From Thioflexithrix psekupsensis (GTDB lineage: Bacteria > Pseudomonadota > Gammaproteobacteria > Beggiatoales > Beggiatoaceae): DNA of 64,000 nt. Positions within the stretch are counted from its first letter, which is position 1. Each line of letters starts with the position of its first letter. The notes under the pieces are model-generated. The model was given only the letters and a program-made list of their open reading frames with translations. It made no database searches and was not told the origin of the DNA. The stretch is taken from the NCBI RefSeq assembly GCF_002149925.1, contig NZ_MSLT01000023.1:1-64000 (forward strand). The letters are read 5' to 3'. The position numbers and the translations under genes are program-made. Below are positions 19,353-27,824 of the stretch, in pieces.

Positions 19353-21110
19353 TTAATAATCAGCAATACCGGGATTATTATCGACATTGATCAATTTGGG
19401 CGCGTTGTAGCGGTCAATTTTGACACTTTTCACATCACGCAAATGATTGGCGACCACCTCCCAAATTGGCGCACCGGGTGCCTGACTGCCCACGGTTGCC
19501 CAGCCTGCGACCTTGTACATTTTCTTTAAATCTAAGGCTTTCCCATCGTCTAAAGCCAATTCTAAAATACGCTGTCCCATACGCGCTGTGGGATCACAGA
19601 CATAATTCAAACCACCAACCCGAACCATATCGCCTCCTTGTTGCAAATAGGGATCGGTATTAAATAAATTATCGCACACGTCTTCTAAAATAGTCTTAAT
19701 CTCCTCACCACTCATTTCCCGCACATAGGTTTCAGGATAAGTGATACATGTTTGATCTAACACATTTTCCATCGTAATGGTTTGACCCGGTAAAATCGAC
19801 GTTCCCCAACGAAAACCCGGTGATAAGGCAATTTGCGCATCTAATTGAATGCGTAACGCATCGCAGATCACTTGATCAAAGGTGCCGTTAAAATTACCGC
19901 GCCGATACAATAATTGTTCAGCCACGGCCAATTCTTCGGTTAATTGCGTTAAATAAGGCGTACGCACTTGTTCAATATAGGCCTGCATTTCTGGATCGGC
20001 CGCTAACAAATTAGAAAAAACAGGCAATAAATGATAGCGATATTCCACCACTTTACCCTCTTTAACCGCAAAATCTAACACACCCACGAATTTTCCATTA
20101 GAGCCTGCATTACACACCAAAGTATTGCCTTGGGCATTTTTCACCACACTGGGTTGTGGTACGCCGTCATGGGTGTGTCCACCTAAAATCACATCAATGC
20201 CGGTGACATCGGCGGCCATTTTCAAATCAACGTCCATGCCGTTGTGAGAAATGACCACGACAACATCGGGTTGTTCTTTGGCGCGGACTTCGTTGACCAA
20301 CTCCTGCATCTCCGCTACGCGAATACCAAAAGTCCAATCCGGAATAAAACGCGACGGATTGGCAATAGGCGTATAAGGGAACGCTTGGCCGATAATGGCC
20401 ACATTCACACCACCTAAGGCTTTCACCGTATAAGGTTTAAACGCATGGCCGCTGTGTTCATCGTAGGCGGGTGCGCCTTCAAATAAGGCTTCTTCTTTAA
20501 CCCGTACATTTTGCGCCACAAAATCACCTTTAAAAGCGGCAATATTCGCCAAAACCTCTTCAGCCAAATACGTAAATTCCCAATGGCCGGTCATCACATC
20601 CACACCCAGCAGATTACAGGCTTCAACCATATCTTGGCCACGTGTCCAATAGGCCGTGCCTGAGCCTTGCCATGTATCACCACCGTCCAATAATAAAGTT
20701 TTTTCAGTGCCGTATTGACCACGTAATTGTTTGATTAACGTGGCTAAATGAGCAAATCCACCGACTTTACCATATTCTTCGGCACGCTTGGCAAAATCCA
20801 AGTAAGTCAAAGCATGACGAGCGTGGACATTATCAGAGGGGATATTAAAATGTTTCAGTAAGGCTTCCCCTACCAAATGCGGCGGGTGTCCCAACATACT
20901 GCCAATGCCTAAATTCACGTGCGGTTCGCGGAAATAAACGGGCAGCAATTGGGCGTGAGTATCAGTAATATGCAATAAGCGAATATCACCAAAATTAGGA
21001 ATGTCATAAAGACGTTCAAAAACAGATTCAGCACGACCACGCTGAGGCAGTAACCCGGCCATGCTGGCAATAGCCATCAGTTGAAGGAATTGACGACGAT
21101 TTAAAGACAT
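19353..21110 (-). CDS. soxB: Thiosulfohydrolase SoxB
   Basis: 585 residues. SoxB hydrolyses the terminal sulfone from sulfur-carrying SoxYZ as sulfate in the periplasmic thiosulfate-oxidation pathway. A Tat signal ('NRRQFLQLMA', ending near 27) indicates folded export with its dimanganese centre. Metallophosphatase motifs are present: D50-T-H52-A-Q, 'LLLDGGDTWQGSG', 'GHWEFTY' (replacing GNHE of nucleotidases, as in SoxB), 'ISHNGMD' and 'GGHTHDG'. The C-terminal 5'-nucleotidase domain follows. No other sox gene is near, so the pathway genes are scattered. It is separated from rplA by a terminator. Confidence 0.95.
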   Translation of the reverse strand: MSLNRRQFLQLMAIASMAGLLPQRGRAESVFERLYDIPNFGDIRLLHITDTHAQLLPVYFREPHVNLGIGSMLGHPPHLVGEALLKHFNIPSDNVHARHALTYLDFAKRAEEYGKVGGFAHLATLIKQLRGQYGTEKTLLLDGGDTWQGSGTAYWTRGQDMVEACNLLGVDVMTGHWEFTYLAEEVLANIAAFKGDFVAQNVRVKEEALFEGAPAYDEHSGHAFKPYTVKALGGVNVAIIGQAFPYTPIANPSRFIPDWTFGIRVAEMQELVNEVRAKEQPDVVVVISHNGMDVDLKMAADVTGIDVILGGHTHDGVPQPSVVKNAQGNTLVCNAGSNGKFVGVLDFAVKEGKVVEYRYHLLPVFSNLLAADPEMQAYIEQVRTPYLTQLTEELAVAEQLLYRRGNFNGTFDQVICDALRIQLDAQIALSPGFRWGTSILPGQTITMENVLDQTCITYPETYVREMSGEEIKTILEDVCDNLFNTDPYLQQGGDMVRVGGLNYVCDPTARMGQRILELALDDGKALDLKKMYKVAGWATVGSQAPGAPIWEVVANHLRDVKSVKIDRYNAPKLINVDNNPGIADY

Positions 21111-21203
21111 TAAAAATACTCCCTTGGCTTGCTGTTAATACACCCAAGTATTTTACACGTCAGGCACTATTTTTAAAATCTCAATGAAGTGGAAATGAAC
21201 CAA

Positions 21204-21247
21204 AAGAAAAAAGACAACCGCTTATGTAAAGAATAAACGGTCGTCTT
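21204..21247 (-). terminator. Rho-independent terminator after rplA
   Basis: On the minus strand aagacgaccgttta pairs imperfectly with taagcggttgtctt, followed by a T-rich tail. It lies about 40 bases after the rplA stop and ends the tuf-rplA transcript before soxB. Confidence 0.85.
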
Positions 21248-21288
21248 TATCAAATAATTGACGCGACTAATAGCAAAATTAAATCGGG

Positions 21289-21978
21289 TTATAACGAGCT
21301 TTGATCAATAGCCAAGCCTGGTCCCATCGTGGTAGAAATGGTCACGCGGCGCATATAAACCCCTTTTGACGTGCTGGGTTTGGCCTTATTCAGGTCAGCC
21401 AATAAGGCTTGTAAATTGCCTTTTAACGCTTCGCCGTCAAAATTCAACTTACCGATGGTGCAGTGAATAATCCCTGCTTTATCCGTCCGATAACGTACTT
21501 GACCGGCTTTGGCGTTGCGTACGGCACCGGCCACATCAGCGGCGACTGTGCCTACTTTAGGGTTAGGCATTAAACCGCGGGGGCCTAAAATTTGCCCTAA
21601 TTGTCCCACAACACGCATGGCATCGGGAGACGCAATCACCACGTCAAAATCCATCATGCCGCCTTTAATTTGCGCCGCTAAATCTTCAAAACCCACAATG
21701 TCCGCACCCGCAGCCAATGCCGCATCCGCATTTGAACCTTGCGCAAATACGGCCACCCGTACACTTTTACCCGTACCATTGGGTAAAACGGTCGAGCCGC
21801 GCACCACTTGATCGGATTTACGGGGATCAACGCCTAAATTGACACTGACATCAACGGATTCTAAAAATTTAGCAGGCGGCAATGATTTTAACAATTCCAC
21901 CGCTTCATCAAAGCCGTAAGCACGGCCGGGTTGCAATTTTTCGCGGATAGCTTTAGCGCGTTTAGATAATTTAGCCAT
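21289..21978 (-). CDS. rplA: 50S ribosomal protein L1
   Basis: 229 residues, full length. Typical sequence: '[15 protein letters not shown]' start, 'AVELLKSLP', '[14 protein letters not shown]', '[14 protein letters not shown]' and 'TMGPGLAID' end. L1 forms the stalk at the E site and represses the L11-L1 mRNA. Its gene starts two bases after the rplK stop. In many gammaproteobacteria rplJ-rplL-rpoBC follow; here the operon stops at this gene. Confidence 0.98.
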   Translation of the reverse strand: MAKLSKRAKAIREKLQPGRAYGFDEAVELLKSLPPAKFLESVDVSVNLGVDPRKSDQVVRGSTVLPNGTGKSVRVAVFAQGSNADAALAAGADIVGFEDLAAQIKGGMMDFDVVIASPDAMRVVGQLGQILGPRGLMPNPKVGTVAADVAGAVRNAKAGQVRYRTDKAGIIHCTIGKLNFDGEALKGNLQALLADLNKAKPSTSKGVYMRRVTISTTMGPGLAIDQSSL

Positions 21979-21980
21979 GA

Positions 21981-22412
21981 TTACAAGCCCTCCACTTCGA
22001 TGCCCATACTACGCGCACTGCCGGCAATGGTACGCACAGCAGCGTCCATACTGGCTGCGGTCAAATCGGGCATTTTAGTTTTAGCGATTTCTTCGAGTTG
22101 TGTGCGGGTCACTTTGCCGACTTTATCGGTATGGGGACGCTTGCTGCCACTCTTGATACCCGCTGCTTTTTTCAATAAGAAAGAGGCCGGCGGTGTTTTT
22201 AACACAAAAGTGAAACTACGGTCGCTATAAGCGGTAATAATCACAGGAATCGGCATTCCCAATTCAAAACCTTGCGTTTGGGCGTTGAATTGTTTGCAAA
22301 ATTCCATAATGTTTAACCCTTGTTGACCCAAAGCAGGGCCAATAGGTGGGCTGGGATTGGCTTGACCTGCTTTCACTTGCAGTTTGACATAGGCTTGGAC
22401 TTTTTTAGCCAC
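21981..22412 (-). CDS. rplK: 50S ribosomal protein L11
   Basis: 143 residues. '[20 protein letters not shown]' and '[19 protein letters not shown]' are diagnostic of L11, which binds the GTPase-associated centre of 23S rRNA. It is expressed after nusG with a 218-bp leader and is followed immediately by rplA. Confidence 0.98.
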   Translation of the reverse strand: MAKKVQAYVKLQVKAGQANPSPPIGPALGQQGLNIMEFCKQFNAQTQGFELGMPIPVIITAYSDRSFTFVLKTPPASFLLKKAAGIKSGSKRPHTDKVGKVTRTQLEEIAKTKMPDLTAASMDAAVRTIAGSARSMGIEVEGL

Positions 22413-22427
22413 GAAATAACTCCATAA

Positions 22428-22453
22428 TGGGTACGAGTGCCGCGAGGCTCCCC
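22428..22453 (-). promoter_or_regulatory. Candidate L1-binding hairpin in the rplK leader
   Basis: On the minus strand ggggagcctcgcggcactcg plus the following tacc can fold as a short irregular stem (gag-cc / gg-ctc with a bulge), about 15 bases before the L11 start. L1 is known to repress L11-L1 mRNA through a mimic of its 23S site at this location. The match is by position and stem shape, not by alignment. Confidence 0.45.
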
Positions 22454-22630
22454 AGTGTAGATGGTGTGAAGTGAGGAGTCACTTATTCTAATATTCTAAG
22501 AAACAACCACTTTCACGCTAATGCGTTTTTTTAAAGAACGCTAAAAACAATAAAGGCACAAAAAATATCTTTCTTGGTCAATCTAAGAAAGCCTACTTTT
22601 GCACCTGTCATCAATCGCAACCGTTAAAAA

Positions 22631-23158
22631 CTACTCTTTTTCGACTTGGCCGAATTCCAATTCTACGGGAGTAGAACGCCCAAAAATGGACACAGCAACC
22701 CGCAAGCGATTTTTTTCGTAATTAACGTCTTCAACACTGCCTTTAAAATCGTTGAAAGGGCCATCAGTGACTCTGACCACTTCGCCGACTTCAAATAAAA
22801 CTTTAGGACGGGGTTTTTCCGTGCCTTCCTGCATTCGCTGCAAAATGGCATCGGCTTCTTTTTCGGAGATTGGGGCGGGTTTTTCTTGTGTGCCGCCGAT
22901 GAAACCAATGACTTTGGGCGTGTCTTTAATCAAATGCCACGAGTCACCGTTCATTTCCATTTGCACCAGCACATAGCCGGGGTACAATTTGCGTTCACTT
23001 TTGCGCTTTTGTCCGTCGCGCATTTCGACCACTTCTTCTGTGGGAACGAGAATTTCGCCAAACAAATGCTCCAAACCGCTGCGCTTAACCCGATCCAATA
23101 ATGAGCGCATGACTGATTTTTCAAATCCAGAGTACGCATGTACCACATACCAACGCAT
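22631..23158 (-). CDS. nusG: Transcription termination/antitermination factor NusG
   Basis: 175 residues. The NGN domain begins '[16 protein letters not shown]'; '[19 protein letters not shown]' and 'VIGFIGG' are typical. A C-terminal KOW domain ('[16 protein letters not shown]', '[14 protein letters not shown]') follows. It binds RNA polymerase and couples it to Rho or the ribosome. It follows secE by 18 bases. Confidence 0.98.
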   Translation of the reverse strand: MRWYVVHAYSGFEKSVMRSLLDRVKRSGLEHLFGEILVPTEEVVEMRDGQKRKSERKLYPGYVLVQMEMNGDSWHLIKDTPKVIGFIGGTQEKPAPISEKEADAILQRMQEGTEKPRPKVLFEVGEVVRVTDGPFNDFKGSVEDVNYEKNRLRVAVSIFGRSTPVELEFGQVEKE

Positions 23159-23176
23159 TGCCCTTACTCCAGAGTG

Positions 23177-23554
23177 TTAGCCTGTGATCAGCCGAACCAG
23201 CCACAACAACAGACTGTCAAGCAACCAAACAAATATCGCCACCACAAACACCATTAACAAAACAATACCCGTGGTTTGCAACGTTTCTTGACGACTCGGC
23301 CACACCACCTTGCGCACTTCCAGATGGGTTTCGTGTAAAAAATCTCGTACATTGCGACCTTTTTCAGTTTTCAGCGCAATAAACACTGAAACACCGATCA
23401 CGCTCAACAAAAATACGACACGCAACAACAGGGAATGTTCGGCAAAGTAGTAAAAACTCACCACGCCCACCGCTATCAAAGCAGCGACAGCGATCCATTT
23501 TGGTATATCTTGCTGTTGCCGTTCGGAGCTTGGCGCGTCCATCTTGGTATTCAT
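23177..23554 (-). CDS. secE: Preprotein translocase subunit SecE
   Basis: 125 residues from ATG at 23554 (a GTG six codons earlier is possible). Two N-terminal transmembrane helices (about 20-60, as in the three-helix gammaproteobacterial form) are followed by the conserved 'FLHETHLEVRKVVWPSRQET' region and the last helix (about 95-120). SecE clamps SecY in the inner-membrane channel. Lies between tRNA-Trp and nusG in the conserved order. Confidence 0.95.
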   Translation of the reverse strand: MNTKMDAPSSERQQQDIPKWIAVAALIAVGVVSFYYFAEHSLLLRVVFLLSVIGVSVFIALKTEKGRNVRDFLHETHLEVRKVVWPSRQETLQTTGIVLLMVFVVAIFVWLLDSLLLWLVRLITG

Positions 23555-23588
23555 TAACTGTTTTACTCGCACTGAGCCGCAAAAAAAA

Positions 23589-23664
23589 TGGCAGGCTAGG
23601 AGGGAATCGAACCCCCAACCTGCGGTTTTGGAGACCGCCGCTCTGCCAATTGAGCTACTAGCCT
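23589..23664 (-). tRNA. trpT: tRNA-Trp (anticodon CCA)
   Basis: A 76-base cloverleaf with acceptor stem aggctag / ctagcct, anticodon loop ctCCAaa on a gcggt/accgc stem and encoded CCA. Located between tuf and secE, a common site for this tRNA. Confidence 0.98.
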
Positions 23665-23740
23665 AGAAATCGGTAGGGTGCAGCAAAAATGCTGCACACC
23701 AGATACTTTAGAAAAATACTGAGAAGTCGATTATTCGAGA

Positions 23741-24931
23741 TTACTCTTTAATCTTAGCCACAACACCCGCGCCGACAGTACGACCGCCTTCACGAATCGC
23801 AAAGCGCAAGCCTTCTTCCATCGCAATGGGGTTAATCAGTTTTACAGTGACTTTAACGTTGTCACCGGGCATGACCATCTCAATGCCTTCTGGTAAATCA
23901 ACCGCACCGGTGACATCAGTGGTACGGAAGTAGAACTGTGGACGGTAGCCATTGAAGAATGGAGTATGACGACCACCTTCTTCTTTGCTTAATACGTACA
24001 CTTCGGCTTCAAACATTGTGTGTGGTTTGATAGAACCGGGTTTAGCCAATACTTGACCACGCTCTACGTCATCACGCTTTGTACCACGTAATAAAATACC
24101 AACGTTGTCCCCTGCTACCCCTTCGTCTAACAGTTTACGGAACATTTCCACCCCAGTACAGGTGGTTTTAACCGTGTTTTTGATGCCCACGATTTCAATT
24201 TCTTCGCCGACTTTAATACGTCCGCGTTCTACGCGTCCAGTTACTACTGTTCCGCGACCTGAAATAGAAAATACGTCTTCAATCGGCATCAAGAAAGCTT
24301 GATCCACGTGACGCACGGGGTCTGGGATATAGCTGTCTAAGGCATCAACCAATTTATAGATAGCAGGCACGCCGATGTCACTTTGGTCGCCTTCTAAGGC
24401 TTTCAGTGCAGACCCCACGATAACGGGAGTGTCATCGCCGGGGAATTGATAGCTGTCTAACAATTCGCGCACTTCCATTTCCACCAATTCTAACAATTCG
24501 GCATCGTCCACCATGTCAGCTTTGTTCATGAACACCACGATGAATGGCACACCGACTTGGCGCGCCAACAGGATATGCTCACGAGTTTGCGGCATTGGAC
24601 CATCGGCAGCGGACACCACGAGAATCGCACCGTCCATCTGCGCCGCACCGGTAATCATGTTCTTCACATAGTCAGCGTGACCGGGGCAGTCAACGTGCGC
24701 GTAGTGGCGATTTTCAGATTCGTATTCGACGTGCGCGGTGGCGATAGTGATACCACGTGCGCGCTCTTCGGGGGCGTTATCGATTTGATCGTACGCCTTA
24801 AATTCACCACCATACTTTTCTGCCATACACTTGGTCAGTGCAGCAGTTAAAGTGGTTTTGCCGTGGTCAACGTGGCCGATGGTGCCGACGTTGACATGCG
24901 GTTTGTTGCGTTCAAATTTTGCCTTGGACAT
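23741..24931 (-). CDS. tuf: Elongation factor Tu
   Basis: 396 residues, full length. G1 '[11 protein letters not shown]', G3 'DCPGHADY', G4 'NKAD', then beta-barrel domains 2 and 3 ending '[12 protein letters not shown]'. It delivers aminoacyl-tRNA to the ribosome. The gene follows tRNA-Thr and precedes tRNA-Trp, matching the tufB locus of enterobacteria. A second tuf copy in the str operon is common but outside the window. Confidence 0.99.
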   Translation of the reverse strand: MSKAKFERNKPHVNVGTIGHVDHGKTTLTAALTKCMAEKYGGEFKAYDQIDNAPEERARGITIATAHVEYESENRHYAHVDCPGHADYVKNMITGAAQMDGAILVVSAADGPMPQTREHILLARQVGVPFIVVFMNKADMVDDAELLELVEMEVRELLDSYQFPGDDTPVIVGSALKALEGDQSDIGVPAIYKLVDALDSYIPDPVRHVDQAFLMPIEDVFSISGRGTVVTGRVERGRIKVGEEIEIVGIKNTVKTTCTGVEMFRKLLDEGVAGDNVGILLRGTKRDDVERGQVLAKPGSIKPHTMFEAEVYVLSKEEGGRHTPFFNGYRPQFYFRTTDVTGAVDLPEGIEMVMPGDNVKVTVKLINPIAMEEGLRFAIREGGRTVGAGVVAKIKE

Positions 24932-24997
24932 GTTAGAGATTATTCCTTAATTGCGCATGACACGGAGATGACGGGGCTACCTGCCAGCTATCGATTT

Positions 24998-25073
<76 letters not shown>

Positions 25074-25085
25074 GTAAAACATTAA

Positions 25086-25159
25086 TGGAGCGGGTGATGG
25101 GAATCGAACCCACGCTATCAGCTTGGAAGGCTGAAGTTCTACCATTGAACTACACCCGC
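25086..25159 (-). tRNA. glyT: tRNA-Gly (anticodon TCC)
   Basis: 74 bases, acceptor stem gcgggtg / cacccgc, anticodon loop ctTCCaa on a tcagc/gctga stem, CCA encoded. Second tRNA of the cluster. Confidence 0.98.
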
Positions 25160-25209
25160 TAAAAAGCGGTCAGATTATGGTTCTTGATTAAAAACAAAGA
25201 GTAAAACGT

Positions 25210-25294
25210 TGGTGGAGGGGGTAGGATTCGAACCTACGAAGGCTGAGCCGTCAGATTTACAGTCTGATCCCGTTGACCGCTTGGGTACCCCTCC
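25210..25294 (-). tRNA. tyrU: tRNA-Tyr (anticodon GTA)
   Basis: 85 bases with the long variable arm of class II tRNAs, acceptor stem ggagggg / cccctcc, anticodon GTA and encoded CCA. It is first in the tRNA-tuf operon. Confidence 0.98.
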
Positions 25295-25308
25295 GAGAGT
25301 AGCCGCCC

Positions 25309-25338
25309 ATTATAGACGAGCTTTCTTACGGATGTCAA
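25309..25338 (-). promoter_or_regulatory. Strong sigma-70 promoter of the tRNA-tuf operon
   Basis: On the minus strand TTGACA (25333-25338) and TATAAT (25309-25314) are both perfect consensus with an 18-bp spacer. A G/C-rich stretch (gggcggct) follows the -10 box, as in promoters under stringent control. It begins 15 bases before tRNA-Tyr. Confidence 0.92.
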
Positions 25339-25460
25339 TAAATATGGTCTTTGTTTTATCAGTGATGAGCGCGCCGAGCGAACTCGTATGGACTTTTCAA
25401 TGAATGACCGTTTTGAAGCGACGCATTCTAGCGAAAATAATCAGGGAGAGCAAGTGTTTT

Positions 25461-26195
25461 TTAGATTTTATTTATATTTTCTAACTGTCCTTCATCGCGT
25501 TGCCAGCGGCCGAGTCGATAATATTCTAGGGGTTGATATTGAATTTTATAGCTCATTTTTCGACAGCCCTCAATCCAATAGCCCAAATAGAGCCAGTCTA
25601 AATGGGAAGATGTGGCGTGTGCGATTTCCCACAAAACCACGTAAACGCCTAAACTGCGCTTGCTGTGTTGCGGGTCGAAAAAAGTATACACCGCGGAAAG
25701 TCCGTCATTCAGCACATCAACCACTCCCACCGCCAGCAACTGCTCATGTAAACGAAATTCGTAAAAAACCGTATTTGCCCAATCACTCATTAGGAATTGC
25801 CGACAACTGGCCACACTGGGATTATCCATACCGCCGCCTTTGTGGCGCGCATCGAGATAGTGACAATATAAATCGAAATGTTCTTGTTTTAATTCGCCCG
25901 TGTGTGCCGTAATATTTAAATCTTGGTTGGCACGCCAAACTCGTTTTTGGGTGCGATTAGGGGAAAATCGGCGCACGGGAACACGCACAGGAATACATAA
26001 TTCGCACGTCTGACAATGCGGACGATACAAATGCTCGCCACTGCGTCGAAAACCATGCCGCGACAGAGTGGTATACAACGTTTTATCCCGCGGAAAATCC
26101 GGATCAACAAAGATAGTCGTCGCTTCGCGTTCAGGAAAATAACTACAATGATGCGGTGGTGTAGCATAAAGGGTAAATTGAGTGTGTTGGTTCAT
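25461..26195 (-). CDS. bpt: Leucyl-tRNA--protein transferase for N-terminal Asp/Glu
   Basis: 244 residues. Bpt (ATE-type fold) adds leucine to proteins with N-terminal Asp or Glu, marking them for ClpS-ClpAP. Conserved features: 'CSYFPEREA' near 17, 'GFRRSGEHLYRPHCQTCELC' near 48 with the CxxC cluster, 'LYCHYLDARHKGGGM', 'SAVYTFFDP' and 'YLGYWIEGCRKMSYK'. Its ATG overlaps the stop of aat by 4 bases, so both transferases are made together. Confidence 0.95.
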   Translation of the reverse strand: MNQHTQFTLYATPPHHCSYFPEREATTIFVDPDFPRDKTLYTTLSRHGFRRSGEHLYRPHCQTCELCIPVRVPVRRFSPNRTQKRVWRANQDLNITAHTGELKQEHFDLYCHYLDARHKGGGMDNPSVASCRQFLMSDWANTVFYEFRLHEQLLAVGVVDVLNDGLSAVYTFFDPQHSKRSLGVYVVLWEIAHATSSHLDWLYLGYWIEGCRKMSYKIQYQPLEYYRLGRWQRDEGQLENINKI

Positions 26196-26920
26196 GGTGC
26201 GCCATGCTCCAATAGGTCGGGATCAAATTGCCAAACGCCCGTGTAACTTTTTATGTCACACAAATAATCCAGTAAACGACAATAATCAGCCCGAGGAACC
26301 AAAGACGCGCCCAGACTTTCCAAATGTTTCGTATGCACTTGACAATCAATCAGTTCATAACCCCAACGCCACAATTGCCACACCAAATGCACATAAGCCA
26401 CTTTGGACGCATCCGTCACTCGACTAAACATCGATTCGCCAAAAAACACCTTTCCAAGTGCCACGCCATACAAGCCGCCCACCAGTCGCCCATCTTGCCA
26501 CGCTTCAACGGAGTGGGCAAAATCGTATTCGTTTAAGCGACAATAGGCCTCTAACATTTCAGGCGTAATCCATGTTCCAGAATGATCCTCACCCCGCGGA
26601 GCCGCACATTCGCTCATTACTTGACGGAAATTCTGATCAATGGTCAGTTGAAACGCTTGCTTGCGGATAGTTTTACGTAAACTACGCGACACCTGCAATT
26701 CTTCGGGAAACATGACCATACGCTGACTGGGAGCCCACCACAAAATGGGTTGATCATCGCTGTACCAAGGGAAAATTCCCCGTCGATAAGCGACCATTAA
26801 GCGACTTATTGACAGATCACCCCCCACGGCCAACAGACCATCTGGATAATCAAGAGCCGTTTCTACTTTCGGGAAATCATAAGGCCCCGCATTGTGCGGT
26901 ATCCAATAAGGGCGGCGCAT
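26192..26920 (-). CDS. aat: Leucyl/phenylalanyl-tRNA--protein transferase
   Basis: 242 residues. It transfers Leu or Phe from tRNA to N-terminal Arg or Lys, creating bacterial N-degrons. Family signatures: 'FPKVETALDYPDGLLAVGGD', 'AYRRGIFPWYSDDQPILWW', 'SYAPRGEDH'-like 'CAAPRGEDHSGTWI', 'AHSVEAW', 'GGLYGVALG', 'FFGESMF' and 'DCQVHTKHLESLGA'. Forms a two-gene unit with bpt; the clp genes are not in the window. Confidence 0.97.
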   Translation of the reverse strand: MRRPYWIPHNAGPYDFPKVETALDYPDGLLAVGGDLSISRLMVAYRRGIFPWYSDDQPILWWAPSQRMVMFPEELQVSRSLRKTIRKQAFQLTIDQNFRQVMSECAAPRGEDHSGTWITPEMLEAYCRLNEYDFAHSVEAWQDGRLVGGLYGVALGKVFFGESMFSRVTDASKVAYVHLVWQLWRWGYELIDCQVHTKHLESLGASLVPRADYCRLLDYLCDIKSYTGVWQFDPDLLEHGAP

Positions 26921-27022
26921 GTTCAGCTTCCAAATAATAAATATTTTATTTAAAAAAAGTTGAGAGAAAAGCTAGAAAATAATATTAATATTCTACATCT
27001 GTTATAACTATAGGCAATATAA

Positions 27023-27820
27023 TTATGCTTGACCAGTCAGTGTTAATTGGTTGGCTAATTGAACAAATTGAGAAAGGCTCAAGGTTTCGGCGCGACTTTG
27101 CGGGTCAATGCCTAATGCTTCGATGTGTTCGCTGGATAATAATGTTTTTAAAGTATTGCGCAACGTTTTGCGCCGTTGAGAAAAACTAGCGGCGACTATT
27201 TTATGTAACGCATTCATATCTTGAACGTGAATAGGAAATTCTTGATAAGGATAGAGTTGCACAATGCTGGACTCCACTTTGGGCGGAGGATGAAACGCGC
27301 CCGCACCGACATCAAAACGTTTTTCTACCCGACAATAATATTGGGTCATAACGGATAATCTTCCATAATCAGATTCACCAGAAGATGCGGCCATGCGATC
27401 CACGACTTCTTTTTGCAACATGAATGTCATCGATTCAATTTGTGGGACAAAACGAAGTAAATGAAACAATAAAGGAGTAGAAATATTATACGGTAAATTT
27501 CCAATAATGTGCAGCGGTTTTTCTACAGGAAAAATACTAAAATCAAATTGTAAAGCATCCGCAGCATGAAGTGTCAATTGTGTAGGTATAAAAGAGTTAA
27601 GCAATTGGCTAAGATAATCTATTAAATCTCTATCTAATTCAATGGCATGCAGACATACTCCGCGTTGAAGTAAGGGCAAAGTCAAGGCACCACGTCCGGG
27701 GCCAATTTCGATAAGAGTCGAATGGGAATCGACATTCAATAATTGAATAATACGTTGAATAACCGTGGGATCGTGTAGAAAATGTTGCCCAAAACGTTTG
27801 CGAGGGAAATGCGTTTTCAT
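27023..27820 (-). CDS. rsmA: 16S rRNA dimethyladenosine transferase (RsmA/KsgA)
   Basis: 265 residues. It dimethylates A1518 and A1519 of 16S rRNA with S-adenosylmethionine. Motifs: 'KRFGQHFLHDPTVI' at the start, SAM site 'EIGPGRGALTLPLL' near 38, and 'NLPYNISTPLLFHLL' (NLPY catalytic motif) near 108. It starts 4 bases after the GTPase gene, so it is probably in the same transcript. The usual neighbours pdxA and apaH are absent. Confidence 0.97.
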   Translation of the reverse strand: MKTHFPRKRFGQHFLHDPTVIQRIIQLLNVDSHSTLIEIGPGRGALTLPLLQRGVCLHAIELDRDLIDYLSQLLNSFIPTQLTLHAADALQFDFSIFPVEKPLHIIGNLPYNISTPLLFHLLRFVPQIESMTFMLQKEVVDRMAASSGESDYGRLSVMTQYYCRVEKRFDVGAGAFHPPPKVESSIVQLYPYQEFPIHVQDMNALHKIVAASFSQRRKTLRNTLKTLLSSEHIEALGIDPQSRAETLSLSQFVQLANQLTLTGQA

Positions 27821-27824
27821 TAAA

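Noticed and set aside
25388-25912. 174-codon plus-strand frame
   Set aside because: It lies opposite bpt, which has full family motifs and correct context.
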